Source: Beroe forskalii | Lineage: Eukaryota > Ctenophora > Nuda > Beroida > Beroidae | Length of the DNA: 64,000 nt | Direction: 5' to 3' | NCBI GenBank assembly: GCA_011033025.1 | Contig: WFMF01000200.1 | Coordinates: 186,001-250,000 of the forward strand | In this document: positions 21,922-34,532 of the stretch, one piece after another | Numbering within the stretch: the stretch's first letter is position 1 | Layout of the letters: every line of letters begins with the position of its first letter | Position numbers and translations under genes: made by a program | Notes under the pieces: model-generated | Seen by the model: only the letters and a program-made list of their open reading frames with translations | Databases searched by the model: none | Told to the model about the DNA's origin: nothing

Positions 21922-22022
21922 TAGATTGGCAGTGAAATCAGATATTTTATCAGATTTGTTATTAGTGATCATTTCATCCTATGATTTGAATATATATTGT
22001 TCACTCAAATCCATGGTTTCAG

Positions 22023-22099
22023 TGTGGACGAGATTCAAAAAAAGAAAGCTTGAGTCAACGACAAACCTCCTCACGGGCGAGACGAAGAACAAAATTGAG
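22023..22099 (+). CDS. CLPTM1: CLPTM1 exon 5
   Basis: After a TTTCAG acceptor, two bases complete the codon left by exon 4. 25 codons follow, including RFKKRKL and NLLTGET, the conserved basic plus NLLTGE block of CLPTM1. The donor reads GAG/GTTATT, which is weak. The frame would otherwise run only ten codons to a stop. Roughly the last 470 codons of the gene were not found in the remaining 42 kb. Confidence 0.8.
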
Positions 22100-22296
22100 G
22101 TTATTTTTTGTTTATTTCCTTAATTTCAAAGTTTACGTGACATTTGTCCTCATGAGCAGTCCTTTATAGAGGTTTATTGACGCCACTCTGACGCGTATAA
22201 TACTAGGAATCCTAGACTATATATAGTCTAACTACGCGTTTCTAGAATCAATACGCCGAACAGCGTGTTTCTTTGACACCGTCACCACCGTTGATA

Positions 22297-22790
22297 CTAA
22301 AAGGTGGAACGACCCGAAACCACCCGAAACCACCCGAATCCACCCAACCCACCCGAAACCACCCCCGAAACCACCCAATATAGATCCGAAACCACCCGAA
22401 ACCACCCGAAACCACCCGAAACCACCTGAAACCACCCGAAACCACCCAGCCCACCCGAAACCACCCAACCCACCCGAAACCACCCGAAACCACCCGAAAC
22501 CACCCAAAAACATTGTTTTTACTGAAATATTTTGTGAAAAATACGAACCCAGCCCGAACCCAGCCCGAACCCAGCCCGAAACGAGCCACAATTTTACTAA
22601 AAGGTGGAACGACCCGAAACCACCCGAAACCACCCGAAACCACCCAATCTACCGAAACCACCCAACCCACCCGAAACCACCCAACCCACCCGAAACCACC
22701 CAATCTACCGAAACCACCCAACCCACCCAACCCACCCGAAACCACCCAACCCACCCGAAACCACCCAACCCACCGAAACCACCCGATCTA
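22297..22790. repeat. CACCCGAAAC minisatellite
   Basis: Tandem units of about 10-11 bp (CACCCGAAAC) with interspersed CACCCAAC variants. A 27-bp header ending GGTGGAACGACC occurs twice (about 22297 and 22595), so there is a higher-order duplication. A short run of AGCCCGAACCC lies between. Open in several frames but not coding. Confidence 0.8.
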
Positions 22791-23047
22791 AAACTGATGC
22801 TTAAACTCTGATGCTTAAAGGAAATGGGAATAACGTAAGAAAATTTAGACTTAGAGTTTTATGAAAAATTAAAATATTAGTCTTTTATATCTGTCATTGT
22901 AGATATATTTTGGGTACGTTTACCCCGGCTTTCTACTCGGAGTACGCTAAAAACGACAAAAATCTGCCAAGAAGTCTCCAAAAATCAGCAAAAAGTCGCC
23001 AAAAGCATGCAAAAAGCCACCAAAAACGGTAAAATTCTCCAAAAATG
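22791..23047. other. Spacer between two satellites
   Basis: No gene seen. AAAAGTCGCC and AAAGCCACC words at 22940-23040 resemble those near 30290-30400. Confidence 0.3.
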
Positions 23048-23275
23048 ACAAAAGTTCCCATCGTCCAGTCGTCGAGTCGAGTCGTCGAGTCGAGTCGAGT
23101 CGTTGAGTCGAGTCGTCAAGTCGTCGAGTCGAGTCGTTGAGTCGAGTCGTTGAGTCGAGTCGTTGAGTCGAGTCGTTGAATCCAGTCGTTGAGTCGCGTC
23201 GTTGAGTCGCGTCGTTGAATTGAGTCGTTAAGTCGAGTCGTTGAGTCGAGTCGTTGAGTCGAGTCGAGTCGACAT
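23048..23275 (-). repeat. CGACTCAACGACTCGACT satellite, inverted arm
   Basis: GAGTCGTTGAGTCGAGTCG repeats, the reverse complement of the array starting at 23395. The two arms are separated by about 115 bp of unique sequence. Confidence 0.8.
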
Positions 23276-23394
23276 AAAACAATGGAAATGAACAGTCGTG
23301 AGATGAAATATGGTGAGATGAAGTTTCGGGAATTCGGGAGATGTCATATGTAGCTGATCCTTTTTGAACACTCATAGTGGTTTCCATAAGACTC

Positions 23395-23985
23395 AACGAC
23401 TCGACTCAACGACCCGACTCGACTTAACGACTCGACTCAACGACTCGACTCAATGACTCGACTCAATGACTCGACTCAATGACTCGACTCAACGACTCGA
23501 CTCAACGACTCGACTCAACGACTCGACTCAACGACTCGACTCAACGACTCGACTCGACGACTCGAAGACTCGACGACTCGAAGACTCGACGACTCGAAGA
23601 CTCGACGACTCGAAGACTCGACTCGACGACTCGACTCGACGACTCGACTCGACGACTCGACTCGACGACTCGACTCGACGACTCGACTCGACGACTCGAC
23701 TCGACGACTCGACTCGACGACTCGACTCGACGACTCGACTCGACGACTCGACTCGACGACTCGACGACTCGACTCGACGACTCGACTCGATGACTCGACT
23801 CGACGACTCGACTCGACGACTGGACGACTCGACTCGACGACTGGACGACTCGACTCGACTCGACTCGACTCGACTCGACTCGACTCGACGACTCGATGAC
23901 TAGATGACTCGATGACTAGACGACTCGATGACTAGACGACTCGACTCGACTCAACGACTCAACTCAACGACTCGATTCAACGACT
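23395..23985 (+). repeat. CGACTCGACTCAA satellite, left block
   Basis: Starts as CGACTCGACTCAA units and shifts to CGACTCGA-dominated units. The block is cut at 23985 by an inserted element and resumes at 28084 in the same phase and orientation. Long ORFs of repeating D-S-T-R-L are artefacts. Confidence 0.85.
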
Positions 23986-24158
23986 GGGGGGGGGTAAGGC
24001 AAACTTTGGCAAACTTTGGCAAACGCTTCCACTTTTTTTGGAGTTTGCCAAAAAAAAGTGTTTGCCAAAGTTTGCCATAGTTTGCCAAAGTTTGCCAATA
24101 TTTGCCAAAGTTTGCCAAAAATACCCCAAAAATTTTGTTATTTCTGATTTCTTGTCCA

Positions 24159-25236
24159 CAGGCATGGATCCAGCCCAGAATATTTGGGGGCGTGCAAATT
24201 TAAGGTCACTCGGTGTCACCTCGCGGCGCCTTATTTGCAAATAGGACGTTTTTTGAATATAAAGGTAATTAAATTATGTATTAGCACAGGCAGGGGTCTG
24301 GGGGCGGCAGCCCCCAGAAGCCAGAGGTCTGGAGTTTAAAGAAATGTCACCTCAATAGAGTTTTTGCAATGTTTTATCTCAACAGCTCCATCGTTTTCGT
24401 CCTACATAGTTTCACTAAATATATTAAAAATCAAGAGAAATAACAGCAGGGGGCTTGGGGCGGCAGCCCCCAGGAGCCAGAGGTTTGGAGCAAAAAGAAA
24501 TGTCACCTCAATAGAGTTTTTGTATTGTTTTCATGTCAACAGCTCCATCATTGTTGTCGTACACAATTTCACTAAATATATTAACAATCAAAAGGAATAA
24601 AGAAGAGCAGGGGTCTGGGGGCGGCAGCCCTCAGAAGCCAGAGGTCTGGAGTAAGACACGTCACCTCAATAGCTCAATAGGTTTTTTGCCTTGTTTTCAT
24701 CTCAACAGCTCCATCGATAATGTCGTACACAATTTCAATGAATATATTATAAATCAGAAAAGCAGCAGGGGTCTGGGGGCGGCAGCCCCCAGAAGCCAGA
24801 ATTTTGGAAGAAAGAAATGACAACAATAGCGTTTGCCCATTCAATTTACACTCTTATATAATATTGCCTCCATAACATTGATTCAGTTCATGTTAAGATG
24901 TAAGGCTTGTCTGTGAAGACAATTACTGCAGCATCTGATGTTCTCAGTGGTATCAATCATTAAAGCATCCTTCAGGCCTAAATCGAGTGGAAGGCCATCG
25001 ATATCTGAAGATTGCTATTGATACTTGACAAATAAGACTATTCATGGAATTTATAAACTTGTGTTTATAAAAATTAATTAATTTTATAAATTTTCCAGTC
25101 CTTTTTCGGACTTCATTTTCAATTCTAAAGTTGATTTCTATTTAAAATTTTTGAATTGCACGCCCAGAGCACGCCCCCAAATTTTCGTTTGGGGGCGTGC
25201 GCACGCCCCCCGCACGCCCCCGTGGATCCATGCCTG
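24159..25236. mobile_element. hAT-type non-autonomous element
   Basis: Ends are CAGGCATGGATCCA and its inverted copy ending CATGCCTG. They are flanked by the exact 8-bp direct repeat CTTGTCCA (24151-24158 and 25237-25244). A GGGGGCGTGC block lies just inside each end. CAG...CTG termini plus 8-bp duplications are diagnostic of hAT. There is no transposase. Confidence 0.9.
24290..24810 (+). repeat. Four tandem copies of a ~157-bp unit
   Basis: Each copy starts with a GGGGTCTGGGGGCGGCAGCC-like palindrome, then AGAAGCCAGAGGT, then an AT-rich part with CAACAGCTCCATC. Four units lie inside the hAT-type element. Confidence 0.8.
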
Positions 25237-25508
25237 CTTGTCCACAGTGCATGGAGGACGTGTGCATAACGGTTTTTGAGGGAACTGTATCGATTTACAA
25301 TGCTTTTCATTGAGACCTTCCCCTTCAAAGCTTTACTGGTTCCACGTCTGGACATTCCCCCTGCAAGCCTCGCTTTAGTTTACGAAAAGGTATCCTAAAG
25401 GACCTGGGTTAGAATTTTCGAGAACCTTTTGGTTCAAGAAAAGAATTTTCAAGAATGGATCCATGTATCTACTATCTACTACCAGTTCATCATATAACGT
25501 GTCTTCGG

Positions 25509-27590
25509 CAAAATTGTACCACAGGAATATGACCAAAATTAGCCTCCATTAGCATCCATGGAGGCAAATTTCAAACATAAGCCTCTGCAACCGTTAGCCT
25601 GCATGGACATGGAGGCTAATAGTTCCAATAGGCAGGCTAATTTTCGAAAAAAAGCCTCCACTGTAGAGGCTAATTAGCCTCTACTAGCCTCCACTCAGCC
25701 TCCAATTAGCCTCGGACAAAGAAACTGAATCATAACATTTTCGTGGAGGCTGAAGCTTTAATATAATAGCTAATGTAGGCTAGTGGAGGCTATTTGGAGG
25801 CTTAGCCTCCATAAAACAAAATTTCGTGCTGAAACTGGTAAAATGTGCACTAATTTCTTAATTCTAAAAGCAGTTTATACTTTCATAGATTCAAACTTTC
25901 AGACAGCTCCAACTATCCTTCACTCAGCTTCTACTGGGTTCCACTCAGCCTCCACTAGCCTCCACTCAGCCTCCACTACGCTCCAAACAGCCTCCACTCG
26001 GCTCCACTCAGTCTACAGTAGACTCCACTCAGCCTCCACTAGGCTCCACTCAGCCTCCACTACGCTCCAAACAGCCTCCACTCGGCTCCACTCAGTCTAC
26101 AGTAGACTCCACTCAGCCTCCACTAGGCTCCACTCATCCTCCACTAGGCTCCACACTGCCACCACTAGACTCCAGACAGCCTCCACTACGCTCCAAACAG
26201 CCTCCACTCGGCTCCACTCAGTCTACAGTAGACTCCACTCAGCCTCCATTAGGCTCCACTCAGCCTCCACTACGCTCCAGTCAGCCTCCACTACGCTCCA
26301 AACAGCCTCCACTCGGCTCCACTCAGTCTACAGTAGACTCCACTCAGCCTCCATTAGGCTCCACTCATCCTCCACTAGGCTCCACTCAGCCTCCACTACG
26401 CTCCAAACAGCCTCCACTCGGCTCCACTCAGTCTACAGTAGACTCCACTCAGCCTCCATTAGGCTCCACTCATCCTCCACTAGGCTCCACTCAGCCTCCA
26501 CTACGCTCCAAACAGCCTCCACTACGCTCCAAACAGCCTCCACTCGGCTCCACTCAGTCTACAGTAGACTCCACTCAGCCTCCATTAGGCTCCACTCAGC
26601 CTCCACTACGCTCCACTCAGCCTCCACTAGGCTCCAAACAGCCTCCACTCGGCTCCACTCAGTCTACAGTAGACTCCACTCAGCCTCCATTAGGCTCCAC
26701 TCAGCCTCCACTACGCTCCAGTCAGCCTCCACTACGCTCCAAACAGCCTCCACTCGGCTCCACTCAGTCTACAGTAGACTCCACTCAGCCTCCATTAGGC
26801 TCCACTCAGCCTCCACTACGCTCTAGTCAGCCTCCACTACGCTCCAAACAGCCTCCACTCGGCTCCACTCAGTCTACAGTAGACTCCACTCAGCCTCCAT
26901 TAGGCTCCACTCAGCCTCCACTAGGCTCCACTCAGCCTCCACTACGCTCCAACAGCCTCCACTCGGTTCCACTCAGTCTCCTGTAGGCTCCAATCGGCCT
27001 TCACTCGGCTCCACTCAGCCTCCAGTAGACGACACCCAGCCTCCACTAGGCTCCACTCAGCCTCCGCCCTCCACTACGTTCCAAACAGCCTCCACTAGGC
27101 TCCACTCAGCCTCCACTACGCTCCAACAGCCTCCACTCGGTTCCACTCAGTCTTCAGTAGGCTCCAATCGGCCTTCACTAGGCTCCACTCAGCGTTCTCT
27201 CGGCCTCCACTAGTCCCCACTCAGCCTCTAGTTGGGTCCATTCAGCCTCCACTAGGCAACAATAGCCTCCATTAGGCTCCACCCAGTCTCCCCTAGGTTC
27301 CACAGTCCACACAGCCTCCACTAGGCTCCACCCAGCCTCCACTACTCCACTAGGTTCCACACAGCCTCCACTAGGCGTCACTCAGCCTTCACTAGGCTCC
27401 ACTCAGCCTCCACTAGGCGTCAGTCAGCCACCACTCGGCTCCACTCAGTCTCCACTCAGCCTCCACTACGCTCCAAACAGCCTCCATTCGGCTCCACTCA
27501 GCCTCCCCTAGCCCCCACTAGGCTCCACTCAGCCTCCACTAGGCTCCACTCAGCCTCCACTAGGCTCCGTTTAGCATCCACTAGGCAAAT
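25509..27590 (+). repeat. CCTCCACTAGGCTCCACTCAG satellite with a 36-bp terminal motif
   Basis: The left edge carries GGCAAAATTGTACCACAGGA and then CCAAAATTAGCC, the same end seen inverted at 1-58. The body is CCTCCACTACGCTCCA and AGGCTCCACTCAG units in a higher-order pattern that includes CAGTCTACAGTAGACTCC. No stops in one forward frame for 347 codons; not coding. Confidence 0.8.
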
Positions 27591-28083
27591 AATATTCTTA
27601 AGAATGTAATATCGTTATGTCGGGTTCTGTTGCAGGAATCCATGGAAACTGGTCAGTGGTCCTGGGGGGGGGGGGGGGCTCACTACTGATTTTAGGCTGC
27701 TGGAACAGCGTGGATGCTTCGGTTTTAAAGGCTTCGACTGTTTGATCGGACTACTTAGTACTTAATTAAATGCTTAAGACTTAAAGTAAGAGGTAATGAA
27801 ATATCGTATTTGTTACCGTAGTCTCCTAGTCCTACTCTATTCAATGTGGATGTGGTCTCTCCTACAGCTTCTGGATAACGTCAAAATGTGAAACAGACCT
27901 TGGGAATCGATTCAGCATCCTTGAAAAGCATATTATGGGTACCTAAAGTGTTGCCAAAGTGCTCAAAAATGTGTTTTATTTTTGGCAAACTTTGGCAAAT
28001 GCTTCCACTTTTTTTGGAGTTTGCCAAATAAAGTGTTTGCCAAAGTTTGCCATAGTTTGCCAAAGTTTGCCTTACCCCCTCCC

Positions 28084-29480
28084 CAACGACTCGATTCAAC
28101 GACTCGACTCGACGACTCGACTCGAATTGACTCGACTCAATGACTCGACTCAACGACTCGACTCAACGACTCAATTCAACGACTCGACTCAACGACTCGA
28201 CTCAACGACTCGACTCAACGACTCGACTCAACGACTGGACTCAACGACTCGACTCAACGACTCGACTCAACGACTCGACTCAACGACTCGACTCAACGAC
28301 TCGACTCAACGACTCGACTTGACTCAACGACTCGACTCGACGACTCGACTCAACGACTCGACTCAACGACTCGATCCAACGACTCAACTCAACGACTCGA
28401 CTCAACGACTCGACTCGACGACTTGACTCGACGACTTGACTCGACTCGACAACTCGACGACTCGACGACTCGACTCGACTCAACGACTCCACTTAACGAC
28501 TCGACTCAACGCGTCGACTCAACGACTCGTCTCAACGACTCGACTCAACGACTTGACTCAACGACTCGACTCATCGACTCGACTCATCGACTCGACTCAA
28601 CGACTCGACTCAACGACTCGACTCAACGACCCGACTCTACGACTCGACTCAACGACTCGACTCAACGACTCGACTCAACGACTCGACTCAACGACTCGAC
28701 TCAACGACTCGACTCAACGACTCGACTCAACGACTCGACTCAACGACTCGACTCAACGACTCGACTCAACGACTCGACTCAACGACTCGACTCAACGACT
28801 CGACTCAACGACTCGACTCAACGACTCGACTCAACAACTCGACTCAACGACTCGACTCAACGACTCGACTCAACGACTCGACTCAACGACTCGACTCAAC
28901 GACTCGACTCAATGACTCGACTCAACGACTCGACTCAACGACTCGACTCTGACGACTCGACCAACGACTCGACTCAACGAATCGACTCAACGACTCGACT
29001 CGACGACTCGAAGACTCGACGACTCGACTCGACTCGACGACTCGACTCGACTCGACGACTCGACTCGACGACTCGACTCGACGACTCGACTCGACGACTC
29101 GACTCGACGACTCGACTCGACGACTCAACGACGACTCGACTCGACGACTCGACTCGACGACTCGACTCGACGACTCGACTCGACGACTCGACTCGACGAC
29201 TCGACTCGACGACTCGACTCCACTCGACGACTCCACTCGACGAGTAGGACTCGACTCGACGACTCGACTCGACTCAACTCGACTCGATTCGACTCGGATG
29301 ACTAGACGACGACTCGAATAAATCGACTGTTACTCGATAACATCAGTTCGATTCGGCGTCTAAAGACGAGAGCCTCGACTCGACAACTCGATAACTCGAC
29401 GACTCAACTCGATTCGACGTCTCTACTCGACGACTAGACGACTCGATAACTCGACGACTCGACGACTCGACTCGATATAC
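28084..29480 (+). repeat. CGACTCGACTCAA satellite, right block
   Basis: Continuation of the array at 23395-23985. A long homogeneous CGACTCGACTCAA core (about 28570-28990) passes into CGACTCGA units (29030-29220) and then a degenerate edge to about 29480. Confidence 0.85.
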
Positions 29481-30599
29481 CTAAAGGGTTAATAAAGTAT
29501 CGAGGAAGTCATGTGCTCATTTTTTGACGATTACAACTATGATTATGAGTGCCATTTAATTGTATACAAATTGTATACAATTCTATCTTTGAAAATAAAT
29601 TTTCCCGACCTCCCGGATCTTTAATATAAGGGAGTAAGGGGAAAGGAAAGGTATCATTTATGATAATTTGTATTTTGCTGAACCTTGAAATATTCACTAT
29701 TCAGATTACTTATAGAGGTTTGAATATCAATCAGTAATGTATTATAGGTACCTAATGTTCACACAATCCACACTCTCAAGTCTCATTGCACACATTCAGC
29801 TCGCCATGATAAGCCAATAGTTAATAGGTTTAGCATGAAACGACATACAACTTCCTCAATTGAAATGGAAGCGGAAGCGGAACTGCATAATTATGCAGAT
29901 GGTGATCTCATATGTGAATCAAATTAAGGCAAGCTGCCAGAGTGCGGGCGTGATCACCATATCATTAGCTCTCTTGAGAGAGTTAACTTTAAGTTACCAG
30001 CTCGATTTGCGCGTGTTGTAACAAGTGACTGGTTTTAGCCGATTTTCAAGTGCCTCGTTAACTTCTTGAGGACCTTGTTAGGAACTTCGGATAAAAACAT
30101 ATTGATGATCAGCTCAATGAGTACCTACCTAGTATAATTTCAGATAAGCGTTCAGCCCATGAAATCCTAGGACCATCCCGGCCCCTATACCTATACAATT
30201 GCAATGAACGTGCTAACGTGAAGATATATGCACTTTTCATAAAAAATTTGCATTTAAAAATGAAATTTTCATTCTCCAAATTCTATTTTTGCGACTTTAA
30301 TTTTGTCGCCTTTGGCGACTTTTTGACAGTTTTTGTGACTTTTTGCCGGTTTTTGGCGACTATCGCCGGTTTTGGCGACATTTTTCTGGTTTTTGGTGAC
30401 TTATCGGCGTAATTTGCCATTTTGCTATTTGTCGTTTCACATTTGTCACTCGCAAATGAAAACTTGGGAATGACGATTGAATGCCATTCAAATTTTCACA
30501 ATATCTCTCTGCGAAGCAAAGTCTACAACAAGAGAACAAAGTTCGTGGTGTGCACAAAATATTGTGTGTAGGTAAGGGAATGTAAGAATGTACATATAA
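29481..30599. other. Unique sequence between repeat blocks
   Basis: No gene recognised. Near 30290-30410 a short series of TTTTGGCGACTTTTT-type words is imperfectly repeated. Confidence 0.35.
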
Positions 30600-31335
30600 A
30601 CATAGGATAGCCAAAAACAATTGGAAATTGTTTGGGTTTCGCAGCCACTCACGCCTCATTTTAACGTTACCTTGAAATTCAGAGATTATTCATCGAAATA
30701 ACACGAATAAAATGAGTGATATGAATTTTAATCGCAGCCCGTCCGTGGCGGTGCGCTATGGGTACAAGAGATAGGCAGAAGTTTATCTTAACATTTATAG
30801 TTTTACTGAGAATTCAATTGCACTTGGAGAATGACATGAGCAGATCATTTTGTGTGAATGAGTCAACGTTTTTAATGAGCGTGAATAAACGCAAATACTC
30901 AAATACTTAACAGGCCTTGATAAACATTTATAATTAACGTTAGTAACATAAATAATTGTGAATGAAGGGTCGTAACAAGCATAAATTAACGCTTGTAACG
31001 AGCTAGAATGATTATTGATTAACGCTTATTATAAGTGTGAATGATTAACGTTTACAATAATTGATAAGGCTTACAACTGTAAGATATACAAATGTAAAGC
31101 ATGAAGTGTTATGTAAGTGTTAGTTTGATTGCTTGAAATTAATCTTGACCAAGATATTTCTTTGTATCCATAGCGCACCGCCACGGACGGGCTGCGATTA
31201 AAATTCATATCACTCATTTTATTCGTGTTATTTCGATGAATAATCTCTGAATTTCAAGGTAACGTTAAAATGAGGCGTGAGTGGCTGCGAAACCCAAACA
31301 ATTTCCAAATGTTTTTGGCTATCCATATCACGGTT
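30600..31335. repeat. Inverted-repeat (foldback) element
   Basis: About 160 bp at 30608-30770 returns as reverse complement at 31170-31325. It includes CGCAGCCCGTCCGTGGCGGT and a shared AAAATGAGGCGTGAGTGGCT. The 400-bp loop has GTAACAAGC and AACGCTTGTAA words. No ORF. Confidence 0.8.
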
Positions 31336-31439
31336 TTTGGCATAGTAATTATCCGCTATAAAGCTATAACTCGAGAAATTGAAAGATCCAACACAGATAT
31401 TCGTAACGGATCACGCTCCTACCTCATTTACTTTTTGAG

Positions 31440-32490
31440 ATTTAAGCGATAATTACTTAAATTGGCCAATTATCTCATTAAGCAGGAGACCACCGATACT
31501 CAAACTAATCCTACTAAACGTATCTTAGACAGCAGTGAATCTATGCCGCTGGAATCACGCTTGTATCTCATTGACATTTTAAGATATAGCCGATAATTAC
31601 TTTAATTGGCCAATTATCCAATTAAGCGGGAGGCCACCGATACTCAAACTATTAGTACTAAAAATCGTATCATATGACGTACTGAATAATGCCGTTAAAA
31701 TCACGCTTCTATCTCTTTCACTTTTTGAGATATAACCGATAATTACTTTAATTGACCAATTATCCAATTAAGCGGGAGGCCACCGATGCTCAAACTATTA
31801 CTAAAAATCGTATTATATGACGTTCAGAATAATGCCGTTAAAATCACGCTTCTATCTCTTTCACTTTTTGAGATATAGCCGATAATTACTTTAATTGACC
31901 AATTTTCCAATTAAGCGGGACACCACCGATACTCAAACTAATCCTAATTAACGTATCATAAGCCGTAATGAATAATGCCGTTAAAATCACGCTTCTATCA
32001 CTTTACTTTTTGAGATATAGCCGATAATTACTTTAATTGACCAATTATCCAATTAAGCAGGAGACCACCGATACTCAAACTAATCCTAATTAACGTATCA
32101 TAAGCCGTAATGAATAATGCCGTTAAAATCACGCTTCTATCACTTTTACTTTTTGAGATATAGCCGATAATTACTTTAATTGACCAATTATCCAATTAAG
32201 CAGGAGACCACCGATACTCAAACTAATCCTATCAATCGTATTATAGGCCGTAGTGAATAATGCCGTGAGAATCACGCTTCTATCTCTTTTATTTTTTGAG
32301 ACATAAGCGATAATTACTTTAATTGGCCAATTATCGAATTAAGCGGGAGACCACCGATACTCAAAATAATCCTACCAATCGTATTATAGGCCATACTGAA
32401 TAATGCCGCTTGAATCACGCTTCTATCTCTTTTAGTTTTTGAGATATAGCCGATAATTACTTTAATTGGCCAATTAACCAATTAATGAAT
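31440..32490 (+). repeat. ~145-150-bp tandem repeat, about seven copies
   Basis: Each unit contains GATAATTACTTTAATTG, CCAATTATCCAATTAAGC, CACCGATACTCAAACTAAT and AATCACGCTTCTATC. Copies start near 31450, 31590, 31738, 31883, 32025, 32168 and 32310, with a partial one near 32450. It directly follows the foldback at 30600-31335. Confidence 0.8.
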
Positions 32491-32939
32491 TGTCTGAAAA
32501 ATTTTTCATACGGCCTAGTGCACGCACACCATTCTGAAATTTCATATGCCGTTGAGATTATGATTCTATCTTTTATGGTTTTCGAGAACACTTATCTGTA
32601 AAAATTATCGTGCCGTGCCGTGTCGTACCGTCCATAGAGCAAATTTTTGGAAATTTGGCTTTTTTCAATAATTTATTTTGAGAGAACGACGCGATCGATT
32701 TTCATGAAATTTTCAGGGTTTGTTATTCATGCCATGGACTACGCCTGTACAAATTTTCACGACCAACAGATTAGATTAACATGTTTAAAACGGGACTCGA
32801 AAATCGCGATTTTCGCGAATCACTACATTTTTATATAATGGGCGCTGGCAAACGTATTTTTCAACACTTGAAAAACGGTTCCGCTACCACTTTTAGCATT
32901 TCATGCTGGTACTACTGGCTTGTTTGGAGTGCTGGCCTG

Positions 32940-33110
32940 TTCGGCTGCCCTCGGCCCTTCGGGCCGAGGGCATCTGCCCTTCGGGCAGATGCTCTCGGAC
33001 AGCATCCCCGGCCCTTCGGGCCGGGGATGCTGGCTCTCGGATGCCCTCGGCCCTTCGGGCAGAGGGCATCTGCCCTTCGGGCAGATGCCCTCGGTGCTTT
33101 TTTCCGTGGC
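32940..33110. repeat. Array of GC-rich hairpins with TTCG loops
   Basis: Five adjacent inverted repeats share the core GCCCTTCGGGC. Stems include CCCTCGGCC/GGCCGAGGG, GCATCTGCC/GGCAGATGC and AGCATCCCCGGCC/GGCCGGGGATGCT. It is GC-rich in an AT-rich setting and open in several frames on both strands, a by-product of the palindromes. Confidence 0.75.
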
Positions 33111-34532
33111 TGCGGGCGCTTGCCAGCGCCCTGATGATAGTGCTACAGAAAATTGGTGTAAAGGCAATTAGTTTACACCTCAAGTTAATACTTTAATAGA
33201 TAATCCTGCGGAAGCAATTCACGACTGCCTTAATCAAATCTCCGGAACTTCCAGGATTTTAGTCATTAATCCTGCGCTTTCGATCAGCAACCCGCGAAAA
33301 TTGAATCAAAATTTAGGAGAAGAAACCTGCCAAAATGGTATAACCATGCTCTGTCGGTGGTGGGGCGACGCAGGATTTGACCACAATTCGCAGTATTCTT
33401 CAACAAGCTTTAACTTAATTATGTAATTTAGTGGGCTGGATTACGCAGGTTCGGCCTAGATTTCCGCAGGATTGATATGGAGTCAAATCAGTGCCTCAAA
33501 CAGCGATATTTGTCCTCAAGACAAATCCTGCCAAATTTTCCGCAGAGGCGCCTGCTGGAAGGGGGCTAAACTTAAAGGAAATATCATACAGATATTTTGT
33601 TGTGATTCGTATTTTGATATATTTGAAAAGAAAGGGCAATGATGGACTGATAAATTTTATTCAAATGTGAGGCAAAGCCTCTATACATTGAACATTCTCA
33701 ACATTCATAAAATAATGATAAAAATCATGCTGAAAGGTGTCCCAAAAACTTGAACGGAATCTAAAAAGGCGCATTTAAGCTGCATCGCGCAAAAATTCAA
33801 GTTTGACATCAACATACCAAGGAGACATCACAGTTCATTTAAGTATAAGCTATTAGTAAAATTGTCCCTCGTGTGGAATAATATTAAATTTTATTATATA
33901 TAATTTATATAATTTATATATAATTTATATATAATTTTATTATATATAATTTTATTATATATAATAATTTTATTATATATAAATGGCACTGGTAGACATG
34001 GTGAAAGATACTTCTTGATTATAAAACCTTCTATTTTCCATGCATACATTTACAGCGCTCATTTCAGACAGGGATCATGTTGCTTGACACCACGTCCTCA
34101 GCCCAAGCGATGGTGCGAACCCCCTGTTCCCAAGCACATTTGCATAATGAGAAAAACCGCGTTTGGTTTTTGTTCGTGGGGATGTAGTGTAGAAAAGGAT
34201 GGGGAGCAAATGTCGCAGCACCTATCAAACAGCAAACTGCGACGTTCGATATCCCCCCGCTTTCCTCACTAGATTTGCTGTACTGTAGAAGGGGGTTTAA
34301 TGTCGGAGGATGCAGTTTCATAACAACCATAGTCATGTGCGATATTACTGCATTTTCACCATCTCTACATGGTATGCGGGCTTTCTGTGACATGCGATAG
34401 ACAGTCAAAGAATCGACCCTCTCACCAATCATTATATCAAAACGGCATCAAAAGAACTGGTTGTGCGCGAGTTCACTGCACATGCAACTGCATAGCAACT
34501 ATGACAGCGCCTGCAATCTTATATTTGAGTTA
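33111..34532. other. Mostly unique sequence with an AT microsatellite
   Basis: No supported gene. 33886-33985 is a TATATAATTTTATTATA-type microsatellite. At 33200-33540 several words such as AATCCTGC and GCAGGATT recur in both orientations, suggesting an old inverted element. Confidence 0.4.

Larger units (their letters stand above)
23986..28083. mobile_element. Element with inverted ends inserted in satellite, 8-bp duplication
   Basis: Both ends carry a G-run, then GTAAGGCAAACTTTGGCAAA repeats, in inverted orientation. CAACGACT flanks both sides (23978-23985 and 28084-28091), an 8-bp duplication as made by hAT elements. Because the target is itself periodic, the duplication is weaker evidence than usual. 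The interior has no ORF. It holds a nested hAT-type MITE (24159-25236) and a large CCTCCACT satellite (25509-27590). Confidence 0.65.

Noticed and set aside
23466..23903. ORFs of repeated D-S-T-R-L
   Set aside because: Translation of the CGACTC satellite in several frames; no start context or non-repeat domain.
25783..26826. 347-codon ORF rich in S-T-R-L-H
   Set aside because: It is the CCTCCACT satellite read in one frame.
23395..29300. CRISPR-like regular repeats
   Set aside because: Head-to-tail satellite with no unique spacers, in an animal genome.
32781..33196. Several overlapping ORFs on both strands
   Set aside because: They follow from the GC-rich TTCG hairpins, which lack stops in many frames.
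34064..34432. 122-codon minus-strand ORF
   Set aside because: No recognisable motif, no repeat copy or splice context; likely chance.
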